Source: Sanguibacter suarezii NBRC 16159 (GTDB lineage: Bacteria > Actinomycetota > Actinomycetes > Actinomycetales > Cellulomonadaceae). From it: DNA of 64,000 nucleotides. Under the pieces are notes generated by a model. It was not told the DNA's origin and made no database searches. It saw nothing but the letters and a program-made list of their open reading frames with translations. The DNA is taken from contig NZ_BCRT01000010.1 of NCBI RefSeq assembly GCF_001552735.1, positions 186,001 through 250,000 on the forward strand, written 5' to 3'. The position numbers and the translations under genes are program-made. How positions within the stretch are numbered: position 1 is the stretch's first letter; every line of letters starts with the position of its first letter. Of the stretch, positions 9,197 to 18,236 are shown piece by piece.

Positions 9197-10975
9197 CTAC
9201 AGCTGGACCCAGACCGTGGTGTCCTGCGGGACGCCGCCGTCGGTCAGCGGGCCGCTCGAGATGAGCACCTGGGCGTCGGCCGGCAGAGCGACCGGGGTCT
9301 CGCCGAAGTTCGTCAGCACGAGCACGTCGTTGTTGACGAAGGCGAGCACCGTGGCGGACCCGGCGAACTCCTCGACCCAGCCCAGCGATCCCAGACCGAG
9401 GTCGTGGGACTTGCGCACGGCGAGGGCGTCACGGTACATCGAGAAGGTCGAGCCCTCGGTGGCGCGCTGGACGTCAGCAGCGCACTCCTTGTAGGAGTCG
9501 GGCTGGGGCAGCCACGTCTTGCCGGTCGGGCTGAAGCCGAGGCCGGGCTTGTCGGACTCCCAGGGCAGGGGCACGCGGCAGCCGTCGCGGCCGGCCTCGG
9601 TGTAGCCCGAGCGCCACCAGGCCGGGTCCTGACGGAGGTCGTCGTCGAGGTCGGTGTGCTCGGGCAGGCCGAGCTCCTCACCCTGGTACAGGTAGGCGGA
9701 GCCGGGCAGGCCCAGCATCTGCAGGCTCGCGGCGCGGGCGCGGCGCAGGCCGAGCTCGGCGTCGGGCTGGGGGTCGTTCTTGCCGATGCCGTTGGGGCGC
9801 ACCGCGGCACCGGTCAGGCCCATCCGCGAGGCGTGGCGGATGACGTCGTGGTTGGACAGCACCCAGGTGGTGGGCGCGCCGACCTCGTCGGAGGCGTGCA
9901 GGGACGCGGTGACGACGTTGCGCAGGGCTGCGGCCTCCCACGCGGTGGTGAGGTAGGAGAAGTTGAAGGCCTGGTGCATCTCGTCGCTGCGGACGTAGCG
10001 GGCCAGACGGCTCAACGGCTCGACCCACGCCTCAGCCACCAGGGCACGGTCGCCGGCGTAGTCGGCGAGGACCATGTTCCAGGCGCGGTAGATGTCGTGC
10101 ACGCCCTCCTGGTCGAACATGGGGCCGGAGTTGCCGGCGCCGGTGGAGCCGTCCTCGGCGGGCTCGGTGGTGCCTTCGACCATGGCGACGTCGCCGTCCC
10201 AGTCGGGCAGGCCCGGTGCCTTGACCATGCCGTGGGCCACGTCGATGCGGAAGCCGTCGACCCCACGGTCGAGCCAGAACCGCAGCACCTCCTCGAACTC
10301 GGCACGCACCTCCGGGTGCTCCCAGTCCAGGTCAGGCTGGCGGGTGTCGAACATGTGCAGGTACCACTGGTCGTCGGAGACGTCGTCCGCCGCGGCCAGG
10401 GGAGAGGTGCGCTCGTTCACGCGGGTCCATGCCGGACCGCCGAAGATCGACTTCCAGTTGTTGGGCGGCAGCTCGCCGTTCTCGCCCTTGCCCTCGCGGA
10501 ACAGGTACCGGGCACGCTCGGGGCTGCCGGGGCCGGCGGCCAGGGCGGCCTTGAACCACTCGTGGTCGTCGGAGGTGTGGTTGGGCACGAGGTCCGCGAT
10601 GATGCGCAGGCCGCGGCTGTGTGCCTGGGCGACGAGCTCGTCGAAGTCGGCCAGGGTCCCGAACAGCGGGTCGACGTCGCGGTAGTCAGCGACGTCGTAG
10701 CCGGCGTCGGCCTGGGGGGAGCGGTAGAACGGGGAGAGCCACACGGCGTCGATCCCGAGCTCGACCAGGTGGTCCAGGCGCGCGGTGACGCCGGGGATGT
10801 CGCCGATGCCGTCGCCGTCGCTGTCCGCGAAGGAGCGCGGGTACACCTGGTAGATGACGGCGGAGCGCCACCACTCGCGTGCCGAGTCGCTCTTGGGGTG
10901 GATGACCGTGGTGGTCGGGTTGAGCGAGGTCAGCTCGAGAGCAGAGGAGTCTGCGATCGAATCGATATGAGTCAC
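9197..10975 (-). CDS. GH13 alpha-glucosidase
   Basis: This intracellular glycoside hydrolase releases glucose from maltose, maltodextrin or isomaltose ends. There is no signal peptide. The (beta/alpha)8 barrel shows AVIYQVYPRSFADSDGDGIG near residue 40, region I DLVPNHTS, the nucleophile Asp in DGFRIDVAHG, the acid/base Glu in VAEAW and the transition-state Asp in LSNHDV. GTG 10975 gives 592 residues; AAGGA lies 10 nt upstream. It is 62 bp behind lacI on the same strand and completes intracellular use of sugar brought in by MalEFG. Specificity for alpha-1,4 versus alpha-1,6 bonds cannot be told from these motifs alone. Confidence 0.9.
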   Translation of the reverse strand: MTHIDSIADSSALELTSLNPTTTVIHPKSDSAREWWRSAVIYQVYPRSFADSDGDGIGDIPGVTARLDHLVELGIDAVWLSPFYRSPQADAGYDVADYRDVDPLFGTLADFDELVAQAHSRGLRIIADLVPNHTSDDHEWFKAALAAGPGSPERARYLFREGKGENGELPPNNWKSIFGGPAWTRVNERTSPLAAADDVSDDQWYLHMFDTRQPDLDWEHPEVRAEFEEVLRFWLDRGVDGFRIDVAHGMVKAPGLPDWDGDVAMVEGTTEPAEDGSTGAGNSGPMFDQEGVHDIYRAWNMVLADYAGDRALVAEAWVEPLSRLARYVRSDEMHQAFNFSYLTTAWEAAALRNVVTASLHASDEVGAPTTWVLSNHDVIRHASRMGLTGAAVRPNGIGKNDPQPDAELGLRRARAASLQMLGLPGSAYLYQGEELGLPEHTDLDDDLRQDPAWWRSGYTEAGRDGCRVPLPWESDKPGLGFSPTGKTWLPQPDSYKECAADVQRATEGSTFSMYRDALAVRKSHDLGLGSLGWVEEFAGSATVLAFVNNDVLVLTNFGETPVALPADAQVLISSGPLTDGGVPQDTTVWVQL

Positions 10976-11037
10976 GTCGACAATGTCCTTGTCATGAGGG
11001 GTCGGTCTTGTGCGGTCAGTCGTGGAAGAAGAGGAGG

Positions 11038-12114
11038 TCAGACGTTGCGCAGGGCAGCGTGCAGACGCATGTCCGGGGACGCGCCGGTGGAGTTGCGCAC
11101 GATGAGCTCGGGATAGAACAGCAGCTCCGAGCGCGGCGCCGGGGCTCCGCTGATGCTGGCCATCAGCGCACTGATGGCGGCATGGCTCATGGCGGAGACC
11201 GGCTGGCGCACCGTGGTCAGGGGCGGGTCGGTGAAGGCGATGAGCGGGGAGTCGTCGTAGCCGATGATCGACACGTCGTCGGGGACGGACAGCTTGCGCT
11301 GGTGCGCAGCGCGGATCGCCCCGAGAGCCATGAGGTCTGAGCCGCAGACGATCGCGGTGTGGCCGGAGTCGATGAGGTCGCCACCGGCGGCCTGACCGCC
11401 CTCGACCGTGAACAGCGACGTCGCGATGTGCGCGGACGCGTCCTCGATGCCGAGGTGGCGGGACATCGCCTCGCGGAACCCCTCGACCTTGCGCTGAGCC
11501 GTGATGAAGCGGTCCGGGCCGGTGGCCAGGCCGATCTTCTGGTGGCCCAGGGAGACCAGGTGGCGGATCGCGAGCTCCATCGCGGCGACGTCGTCGGCCG
11601 AGACGAAGGGGGCGTCGATCTCGCCGGCGAAGCCGTTGATGAAGACGAGGGGCACGCCGCGGCTGCGCAGCTGCTCGTACCGGCTGCGGCTGGCCTGGGT
11701 GTCGGCGTGCAGGCCGGAGAGGAAGATGATGCCGTCGATCGCGTGGTCGAGCAGCATCTCGATGTACTCGTCCTCGGTGGTGCCACCGGGGGACTGGGTG
11801 CACAGCAGCGGGGTGTAGCCGCGCTGGGAGAGCATGCTCTCGATGGTCTGGGCGAAGGCGGGGAACACCGGGTTGGTCAGCTCCGGGACGATCATCCCGA
11901 CGAGGCCGGCGGACCGGTTGCGCAGCTTCTCAGGCCGCTCGTAGCCGAGCACGTCGAGGGCGGCCAGCACGGCCTGGCGGGTCTCGGAGGCGACTCCGAC
12001 CTTCCCGTTGAGCACCCGAGAGACGGTCGCGGTGCTGACGCCTGCCTGCTTGGCGAGGTCGGCCAGCCGGGTCTTGGGTCCCAGTGCTTCAGTGGGGATA
12101 TGAGTCAGTGACAC
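11038..12114 (-). CDS. LacI-family regulator of the maltodextrin locus
   Basis: The 358-residue repressor has a LacI helix-turn-helix near residues 15-40 (LADLAKQAGVSTATVSRVLN), the hinge LRNRSAGLVGMIVPELTNPVF and a periplasmic-binding-protein-like effector domain. GTG 12114 has a strong AAGGAGGT 5-6 nt upstream. Divergence from malEFG and direct continuation into the alpha-glucosidase gene make control of maltose/maltodextrin uptake the likely job. The TTGCA/TGCAA repeats in the intergenic region are the probable operators. Confidence 0.92.
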   Translation of the reverse strand: MSLTHIPTEALGPKTRLADLAKQAGVSTATVSRVLNGKVGVASETRQAVLAALDVLGYERPEKLRNRSAGLVGMIVPELTNPVFPAFAQTIESMLSQRGYTPLLCTQSPGGTTEDEYIEMLLDHAIDGIIFLSGLHADTQASRSRYEQLRSRGVPLVFINGFAGEIDAPFVSADDVAAMELAIRHLVSLGHQKIGLATGPDRFITAQRKVEGFREAMSRHLGIEDASAHIATSLFTVEGGQAAGGDLIDSGHTAIVCGSDLMALGAIRAAHQRKLSVPDDVSIIGYDDSPLIAFTDPPLTTVRQPVSAMSHAAISALMASISGAPAPRSELLFYPELIVRNSTGASPDMRLHAALRNV

Positions 12115-12191
12115 GCCAGACCTCCTTGTCTTGTGCCGGGCTCGCGATCAGCCGGGGTGTGCTCGGGTTCTACCTACAGGGAGAGGGTTTC

Positions 12192-12207
12192 TTGCAGTGT
12201 GTTGCAG
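12192..12207. repeat. TTGCAG direct repeat, 10-bp spacing
   Basis: TTGCAG occurs at 12192-12197 and 12202-12207, exactly one helical turn apart, about 80 bp upstream of lacI. It may be an autoregulatory operator. Confidence 0.5.
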
Positions 12208-12296
12208 GTCCCTATCACCAGTGAATAGTACGGCAGAACCCCGTGAACTCCTAGAATCCGCCGTGGAATCTGCCCGGTCAGTCTTGCACAACCGAT

Positions 12297-12328
12297 CGTT
12301 GCATGAAAGTTACTGCAACGGCTTGCAG
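12297..12328. promoter_or_regulatory. Overlapping inverted repeats, candidate LacI operators
   Basis: Two overlapping palindromes share the arm around 12313-12320. CGTTGCA at 12297-12303 pairs with TGCAACG at 12314-12320. CTGCAA at 12313-12318 pairs with TTGCAG at 12323-12328. The second covers the presumed malE -35 box, which fits repression by occlusion. Confidence 0.6.
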
Positions 12329-12352
12329 ATCGCGGTGCTCACGGTTTAGTGT
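12323..12352 (+). promoter_or_regulatory. malE promoter
   Basis: TTGCAG (12323-12328) and TAGTGT (12347-12352) are 18 bp apart and read as -35 and -10. Transcription would begin near 12359, leaving a leader of about 65 nt. Confidence 0.55.
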
Positions 12353-12423
12353 CATCGGCATCAGGGCCAACGTCGGTGATCCACTGGCGTCGGCCGGACC
12401 AGTTACTCACCCTTGGAGACACG

Positions 12424-13665
12424 ATGCGACGGAGCATCCTTCTGACCGGCGTGCTCGCCTCGAGCCTGGCACTCTCAGCCTGCGGCTCGAGCGGCAACAG
12501 CACCAGTGACACCCCCAACCCCGATGCATCCTCGCCTGCGGCCGACGCGGCCGGCGTCTTCACGATGTGGGTCGACGAGGTCCGCATCAACGACGTCAAG
12601 GGCGTCGTCGAGACCTTCGCCGAGGAGAGCGGCGTCGAGGTCAACCTCGTGCAGAAGGCCTCAGGCGACATCCGCGAGGAGTTCGTCCAGCAGGCACAGA
12701 CCGGTGAGGGCCCCGACGTCATCATCGGCGCGAGCGACTGGCTCGGCGAGCTGGTCAGCAACGGCCTCGTCGCTCCCGTCGAGCTCGGTGACGCAGCCTC
12801 CGGCTTCGTGCCCTCCGCCGCGACCGCCTTCGCCTACGACGGCCAGAACTACGGCACGCCCTACGCGATCGAGAACATCGCCCTCGTGCGCAACAACGCG
12901 CTCGCCACCGAGACCCCGGACACCTTCGACGCTCTCGTCGAGCAGGGCAAGGGCCTGGGCACGTACCCGGTCCTCATCCAGCAGGGTGCTGAGGGCGACC
13001 CGTACCACATGTACCCCATCCAGTCCTCCTTCGGTGCCGTCGTCTTCGAGCAGAACGCAGACGGCTCCTACACCGACACCGTCGCCATGGGCGGCGAGGC
13101 GGGCACCAACTTCGCCAACTTCCTCCAGAAGATGGGCCAGGAGAAGGTCTTCGACACCGCGATCGACGGCGAGAAGGCCAAGCAGGCCTTCCTCGACGGC
13201 CAGAGCCCGTACATCATCACGGGACCGTGGAACACCACGGCCTTCACCGAGGCCGGCCTGGACATCTCCGTCCTGCCGATCCCGAGCGCCGGTGGCGAGG
13301 TCTCTCGTCCCTTCGTCGGTGTCCAGGGTGCCTACGTCAGCGCCTTCGCCAAGAACCCGGTCCTGGCGAACGAGTTCGTCGCCAACTACCTCACCTCTGA
13401 GGCGGCTCAGGACGCGCTCTACGAGGCCGGCGGCCGTTCGCCCGCCCTCGCTGCCTCCGCTGCCAAGGTCGAGGACCCGATCCTCGTCGGCTTCGGCGAG
13501 GCCGGCGCAGACGGCATGACCCAGCCGTCCATCCCCGCGATGGCTTCGGTCTGGTCCTTCTGGGGCATCGGTCAGGCCGAGATCATCTCGGGCGCCGCAA
13601 CCGACCCCGCCGCCGCATGGACCACGATGATCTCCAACATCGAGGCGGCCATCGCCGGCTCGTGA
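12424..13665 (+). CDS. malE: Maltose/maltodextrin-binding lipoprotein MalE
   Basis: This is the extracellular solute-binding protein of an ABC sugar importer, 413 residues. The signal peptide ends in lipobox LALSAC, followed by a Ser/Asn/Pro-rich linker. The mature domain begins FTMWVDEVRINDVKGVVETF and contains GEGPDVIIGASDW, PYAIENIALVRN and QSSFGAVVFEQN, all typical of MalE proteins. GGAG precedes ATG 12424 by 8 nt. It heads the malEFG-GH13 operon and is separated from malF by a strong hairpin. Confidence 0.93.
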   Translation: MRRSILLTGVLASSLALSACGSSGNSTSDTPNPDASSPAADAAGVFTMWVDEVRINDVKGVVETFAEESGVEVNLVQKASGDIREEFVQQAQTGEGPDVIIGASDWLGELVSNGLVAPVELGDAASGFVPSAATAFAYDGQNYGTPYAIENIALVRNNALATETPDTFDALVEQGKGLGTYPVLIQQGAEGDPYHMYPIQSSFGAVVFEQNADGSYTDTVAMGGEAGTNFANFLQKMGQEKVFDTAIDGEKAKQAFLDGQSPYIITGPWNTTAFTEAGLDISVLPIPSAGGEVSRPFVGVQGAYVSAFAKNPVLANEFVANYLTSEAAQDALYEAGGRSPALAASAAKVEDPILVGFGEAGADGMTQPSIPAMASVWSFWGIGQAEIISGAATDPAAAWTTMISNIEAAIAGS

Positions 13666-13686
13666 TCTGAGAGATCGCACGTTTCG

Positions 13687-13724
13687 CGCAGATGTGGGAG
13701 CCATCGACGGCTCCCACATCTGCG
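13687..13724 (+). terminator. Intra-operon hairpin between malE and malF
   Basis: A perfect 16-bp stem (13687-13702 with 13709-13724) with a 6-nt loop starts 21 bp after the malE stop. malF begins 62 bp further on with no obvious new promoter. It probably acts as a partial terminator or a 3' stabiliser that keeps MalE in excess over the membrane subunits. Confidence 0.75.
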
Positions 13725-13786
13725 TCCCGAGCACAGGTCCGCAGGACATCGCCGTCCCGGCCGCACCATTCCCGAGGGGGAGACCC

Positions 13787-15412
13787 ATGACTGACCAGCC
13801 GACGGCCGTCCGACCGCCTGACACAGAGCCTGACGCCACGTCCAAGCGCCCACGCGTGCGCGGGCCGCGGACCGACCACTCACCCGCCCGGGACTTCAAG
13901 CCCGGCTTCATCGCCAAGCTCGTGCTCATGGCACTGGTGAACGCCTTCGGTCTCTACGGGATCCTCGCTGCCGCTGGCGTCGAGTCCTGGGGCATCGTCG
14001 CGTTCTTGGTCATCGCGCTCATCGCGGCCAACTACGTGTACTTCGCCCGCCGCGCGGTGCCGATGAAGTACCTGGTGCCTGGGCTGGCGTTCCTGCTGGT
14101 CTACCAGATCTTCACGATGTTCTACACCGGCTACATCGCCTTCACGAACTACGGCGACGGCCACATCCTCGACAAGCAGGGTGCGATCTCCGCGATCGAG
14201 CTGCAGACCGAGAAGCGCGTCGAGGGATCGGCCACCTACCCCCTCACGGTCCTGTCCGGCGACGACGGCCTGGCCTTCGCCATCGTGCGCGACGGCGAGG
14301 CGCTCGTCGGTGACATCGACACCCCCCTCGAGCCGGTCGACGACGTGACGATCGAGGGCTCCAAGGTCACCGAGGTCCCCGGCTACGACGTCCTCAACTT
14401 CGGCCAGATCGCTCAGCGACAGGCCGAGGTCACCACCATGCGGGTCGCCTTCTCCGAGGACCTCGGTGGTGGGAGCCTGCGCACCCAGGACGCCTCCAAC
14501 GGCTATGTCTACGCCCCGACGCTCAACTACGACGAGGCGACCGACACCTTCACCAACCTCGAGACGGGCACCGTCTACACCCCCGACGACCGAGGCAACT
14601 TCGTCTCCGCCGACGGTGAGCGGCTGACCCCGGGCTGGAAGGTCTCCGTCGGCTTCGAGAACTTCACGAAGATGTTCACCGACTCGCGGATCTCGGGAGC
14701 CTTCCTGCAGATCGCGGCGTGGACCTTCGCCTTCGCCTTCTTGTCCGTGGCGACGACCTTCGTCCTCGGCCTGGCTCTCGCCCTCGTCTTCAACGACCCG
14801 CGCATCCGGGGTCGCAAGGTCTACCGGGCGCTGATGATCCTGCCGTACGCCTTCCCCGGCTTCCTCGCGGCGCTGGTGTGGAAGGGCATGCTCAACGAGC
14901 GCTTCGGCTTCATCAACGAGGTGATCTTCCGCGGAGCAGACATCGGGTGGCTCAACGACCCGTGGCTGGCCAAGCTGGCAGTCCTTGGCGTGAACCTCTG
15001 GCTGGGCTTCCCGTACATGTTCCTCATCTGCACCGGCGCCCTCCAAGCCATCCCCAACGACGTCATCGAGTCCTCCAAGCTCGACGGCGCGGGACCCTTC
15101 CGGATCGTCTCGAAGATCATCTTCCCGCTGCTGCTCGTCTCCGTGGCGCCGCTGCTCATCTCCTCCTTCGCCTTCAACTTCAACAACTTCACGCTCATCT
15201 ACATGCTCACCGGTGGTGGCCCCAACTTCCCCGGGAGCCCGCTCATCATCGGATCGACGGACCTGCTCATCTCGATGGTCTACTCCGTCGCCTTCGAGAG
15301 CGGCGTGAAGCAGTACGGGCTCGCTGCGGCGGTCTCGATCCTCATCTTCATCTTCGTTGGATTCATCTCCTGGCTCGGCTTCCGCCGCACCCGGCAACTC
15401 GAGGAGCTCTGA
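13787..15412 (+). CDS. malF: Maltose ABC transporter permease MalF
   Basis: This 541-residue membrane subunit has two or three N-terminal helices (about 38-115), then a long extracellular insertion (about 120-295) like the MalF P2 domain that contacts the binding protein, then the permease core. The EAA loop that docks the ATPase reads VIESSKLDGAGPFRIVSKII. GGGGGAG lies upstream of ATG 13787. malG follows after 1 bp. No malK-like ATPase is in the window, so a shared MsiK-type ATPase encoded elsewhere is likely. Confidence 0.93.
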   Translation: MTDQPTAVRPPDTEPDATSKRPRVRGPRTDHSPARDFKPGFIAKLVLMALVNAFGLYGILAAAGVESWGIVAFLVIALIAANYVYFARRAVPMKYLVPGLAFLLVYQIFTMFYTGYIAFTNYGDGHILDKQGAISAIELQTEKRVEGSATYPLTVLSGDDGLAFAIVRDGEALVGDIDTPLEPVDDVTIEGSKVTEVPGYDVLNFGQIAQRQAEVTTMRVAFSEDLGGGSLRTQDASNGYVYAPTLNYDEATDTFTNLETGTVYTPDDRGNFVSADGERLTPGWKVSVGFENFTKMFTDSRISGAFLQIAAWTFAFAFLSVATTFVLGLALALVFNDPRIRGRKVYRALMILPYAFPGFLAALVWKGMLNERFGFINEVIFRGADIGWLNDPWLAKLAVLGVNLWLGFPYMFLICTGALQAIPNDVIESSKLDGAGPFRIVSKIIFPLLLVSVAPLLISSFAFNFNNFTLIYMLTGGGPNFPGSPLIIGSTDLLISMVYSVAFESGVKQYGLAAAVSILIFIFVGFISWLGFRRTRQLEEL

Positions 15413-15413
15413 C

Positions 15414-16328
15414 ATGGCCACCGCACCTACGCAGCTGTCCCGTTCGACCGGAGAAGCGGTCGAGTACCGCGGCGACGCTCCCAAGGGCGCCCGCTGGTGG
15501 CGTGAGATCGGCTGGCGTCACATCGTCGGCGTCGTCACGATCATCTACTGCGCGCTGCCTCTCCTGTACGTGCTCTCGGCCGCGCTCAACCCGGGCGGCA
15601 CGCTCACCGGCTCCAACGACCTGTTCAAGACGATCAGCCTGGAGAACTTCCAGCGCCTGTTCGAGACGGACTTCGGGTACTGGGCCGTCAACTCGCTCGT
15701 CATCTGCACGGTGACGGCGATCGGCACGGTCCTCATGGGCGGTGCCGCCGCGTACGCCTTCTCCCGGTTCCGGTTCCGCGGACGTCACGCCTCGCTCACG
15801 ACGCTGCTGCTCATCCAGATGTTCCCGCAGATGCTCGCGGTCGTCGCGATCTTCCTCGTCCTGCTCAGCCTCAAGGACGTCTTCCCGATCCTCGGGGTGA
15901 ACAGCCAGATCGGCCTCATCATGGTCTACCTGGGTGGCGCCCTCGGGGTGAACACCTTCCTCATGTACGGGTTCTTCAACACCGTCCCGCGTGAGATCGA
16001 CGAGGCAGCGAAGATCGACGGCGCGAGCCACGCGCAGATCTTCTGGACGATCATCCTGCGCCTGGTCGCCCCGATCCTCGCGGTGGTCGGACTGCTGTCC
16101 TTCGTGGGGACCTACGGCGAGTTCATCATCGCCAAGACGGTGCTGCAGAGCACCGAGAAGCTCACCCTGGCGGTCGGCCTCTACCAGTGGGCCTCCGACG
16201 AGCGCAACGCCCCGTGGGGTCAGTTCGCCGCGGGTGCGGTGCTCAGCGCCATCCCGGTGATCCTGCTGTTCCTCTTCCTGCAGAAGTACATCGTCTCCGG
16301 CCTGACGGCAGGATCGGTCAAGGGCTGA
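15414..16328 (+). CDS. malG: Maltose ABC transporter permease MalG
   Basis: This is the second permease, 304 residues with six predicted helices starting near residue 37. The EAA loop reads EIDEAAKIDGASHAQIFWTI and the C-terminus ends QKYIVSGLTAGSVKG, a typical MalG end that reaches into the transport path. ATG 15414 follows the malF stop by 1 bp, and the stop overlaps the next ATG (ATGA). Confidence 0.93.
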   Translation: MATAPTQLSRSTGEAVEYRGDAPKGARWWREIGWRHIVGVVTIIYCALPLLYVLSAALNPGGTLTGSNDLFKTISLENFQRLFETDFGYWAVNSLVICTVTAIGTVLMGGAAAYAFSRFRFRGRHASLTTLLLIQMFPQMLAVVAIFLVLLSLKDVFPILGVNSQIGLIMVYLGGALGVNTFLMYGFFNTVPREIDEAAKIDGASHAQIFWTIILRLVAPILAVVGLLSFVGTYGEFIIAKTVLQSTEKLTLAVGLYQWASDERNAPWGQFAAGAVLSAIPVILLFLFLQKYIVSGLTAGSVKG

Positions 16329-18172
16329 TGACAGTCACGCACGGTGCGGGTCACCTTCTCGGTGACCCGCACCACGACGGTTCGTCCTTGTACGTCTCCA
16401 CCCAGGTCCCTCGGCTGGGGGACCGCGTCACCGTCCGCGTGCGGATCCCGCTCGGCCCGCCCGAGCAGGCCGAGCGCGGTGTCCACCTGCGGGTGGTGCG
16501 CGACGGCGAGCCGCGGATGTCGCCGGCTCGTCTCGTCGAGGTCACGGCCACCGACCGGTGGTACGAGGCCGAGGTCCTCGTGCACAACCCGGTCACCAGC
16601 TACCGCTTCTTCATCGACTCCCCGGGCGGGTACCGGTGGCTCAACGGCCGCGGTGTGTTCGCCCGCGAGGTGCCCGACGTCGCCGACTTCCGCCTCACCG
16701 TCTTCGAGCCGGCGCCGGCCTGGATGACCGGCTCGGTGGTGTACCAGGTCTTCCCCGACCGCTTCGCCCGGGCCATCAGCGACAAGCCGCTGCCGGAGTG
16801 GGCGCAGGCGGCGCAGTGGGACGACGAGCCGATCGCCTCGGGCCACGGGGTGGCCACCCAGCTCTACGGCGGTGACCTGCCTGGGGTGCGCGAGCACCTG
16901 GACCACCTCGTCGAGCTCGGGATCGGCACGGTCTACCTGACCCCGGTGTTCCCCGGTCGCTCCAACCACCGCTACGACGCGACGACCTTCGACCACGTCG
17001 ACCCGCTGCTCGGCGGGGACGAGGCCCTCGTCGACCTGTCCCGCGCGGTGCACGAGCGCGGGATGCGGATCATGGGCGACATCACCACCAACCACACCGG
17101 CTCCGGCCACGAGTGGTTCGCGGCCGCCCAGGCGGACCGCGCGAGCGAGGAAGCCTCCTACTACTACTGGACCGAGGACGAGCCCGGGTACGTCAGCTGG
17201 CTCGAGCACGCCTCGTTGCCCAAGCTCAACTACGCCGCCCCGGCCCTGGCCGCCCGGATGATCGAGGGTCCTGCCTCGGTGATCGGGCGGTGGGTCGCCC
17301 CGCCGTACTCCCTCGACGGATGGCGGGTCGACGTCGCGAACATGACCGGCCGCTACGCCGACCAGGACGTCACCCACGAGGTGGCTCGCACCATCCGCGA
17401 GACCATGACCGCGATCAACCCTGAGGCGGTGCTCGTCTCCGAGCACTTCCACGACTCGGGAGCGGACATGATGGGCGACGGGTGGCACGCCAACATGAAC
17501 TACTCCGCCTTCACCCGCCCGGTGTGGTCCTGGATCGTCGCCCCGGACAGCACCGTCCCCGCGCTCGGTCTGCCCACCACCCTCCCGCGTCGATCCGGGG
17601 TGGACATGGTCGCCGCCATGCGCGACTTCGACTCTGTCGTGCCGTGGAAGGTCATGGCCACGCAGTGGAACATGCTCGGCTCCCACGACACCCCGCGCCT
17701 GCGCACGCTCGCGGGCAGCCGCGAGATGGTCGAGGTCGCCGCAGGCCTGCTGTTCACCTTCCCGGGGACCCCGGTGCTGTTCGCCGGAGACGAGGTGGGC
17801 GCGCAGGGCACCAACGGTGAGCACGCGCGCGTGACGATGCCGTGGGACGACCCGGACCGCTGGGACGGAGAGACCTTCGAGATCTACCGGTCGCTCATCG
17901 CGTTGCGCCGGTCGAGCCAGGCCCTGCGTGAGGGCGGGCTGCGCTGGGTCGTGGTCACCGACGACGCCGTGGCGTACCTGCGCGAGACCCCCGAGGAGTC
18001 GGTGCTCGTGCTCGTCGCCCGCGCGCCGTGGGACGGCGCCGTCCTGCCCGGCGAGCTCGCCGAGCCGGGGGCGGTGCGCAACCTCTACGGCGGGGCCGTC
18101 CTGGACCACGGCGACGACGGGCTCACGCTGCCCGGGGACGGCCCGGGCGTGCAGGTCTGGCGTCTGCGGTAG
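16328..18172 (+). CDS. GH13 cyclomaltodextrinase/neopullulanase-like enzyme
   Basis: The 614-residue cytoplasmic enzyme has an N-terminal beta-sandwich domain (about 20-130) before the catalytic barrel, as in cyclomaltodextrinases and maltogenic amylases. Landmarks are VVYQVFPDRFA, region I DITTNHTG, the nucleophile Asp in DGWRVDVANMTG, the acid/base Glu in LVSEHFHD and the Asp in LGSHDTPR. No signal peptide is present. Being translationally coupled to malG, it most likely breaks imported maltodextrins into pieces that the alpha-glucosidase finishes. Confidence 0.87.
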   Translation: MTVTHGAGHLLGDPHHDGSSLYVSTQVPRLGDRVTVRVRIPLGPPEQAERGVHLRVVRDGEPRMSPARLVEVTATDRWYEAEVLVHNPVTSYRFFIDSPGGYRWLNGRGVFAREVPDVADFRLTVFEPAPAWMTGSVVYQVFPDRFARAISDKPLPEWAQAAQWDDEPIASGHGVATQLYGGDLPGVREHLDHLVELGIGTVYLTPVFPGRSNHRYDATTFDHVDPLLGGDEALVDLSRAVHERGMRIMGDITTNHTGSGHEWFAAAQADRASEEASYYYWTEDEPGYVSWLEHASLPKLNYAAPALAARMIEGPASVIGRWVAPPYSLDGWRVDVANMTGRYADQDVTHEVARTIRETMTAINPEAVLVSEHFHDSGADMMGDGWHANMNYSAFTRPVWSWIVAPDSTVPALGLPTTLPRRSGVDMVAAMRDFDSVVPWKVMATQWNMLGSHDTPRLRTLAGSREMVEVAAGLLFTFPGTPVLFAGDEVGAQGTNGEHARVTMPWDDPDRWDGETFEIYRSLIALRRSSQALREGGLRWVVVTDDAVAYLRETPEESVLVLVARAPWDGAVLPGELAEPGAVRNLYGGAVLDHGDDGLTLPGDGPGVQVWRLR

Positions 18173-18224
18173 CCGGTGATCTGGCCCCTGATGGGCACCG
18201 CTAGGGTGCCGACGCCGGTATCGC

Positions 18225-18230
18225 TAGGGT
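18225..18230 (+). promoter_or_regulatory. -10 element for leaderless dgt
   Basis: TAGGGT ends 7 nt before GTG 18237, placing the transcription start on the start codon. The 9-mer CGCTAGGGT is duplicated at 18199-18207, so a second start 23 bp upstream is possible. Confidence 0.65.
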
Positions 18231-18236
18231 TGACCT

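Larger units (their letters stand above)
12115..12423. promoter_or_regulatory. Divergent lacI / malE control region
   Basis: This 309-bp stretch holds no gene. It contains at least six TTGCA or TGCAA half-sites: 12192-12196, 12202-12206, 12284-12288, 12299-12303, 12314-12318 and 12323-12327. The lacI ribosome site sits at its left end. The grouping and symmetry suggest a LacI-type repressor array serving both promoters. Confidence 0.6.

Noticed and set aside
13880-15484. Minus-strand open frame opposite malF
   Set aside because: Low-complexity acidic product caused by GC-rich codon bias of malF.
16220-18109. 629-codon minus-strand frame opposite the GH13 gene
   Set aside because: No domain is visible and the plus-strand enzyme has all catalytic regions.
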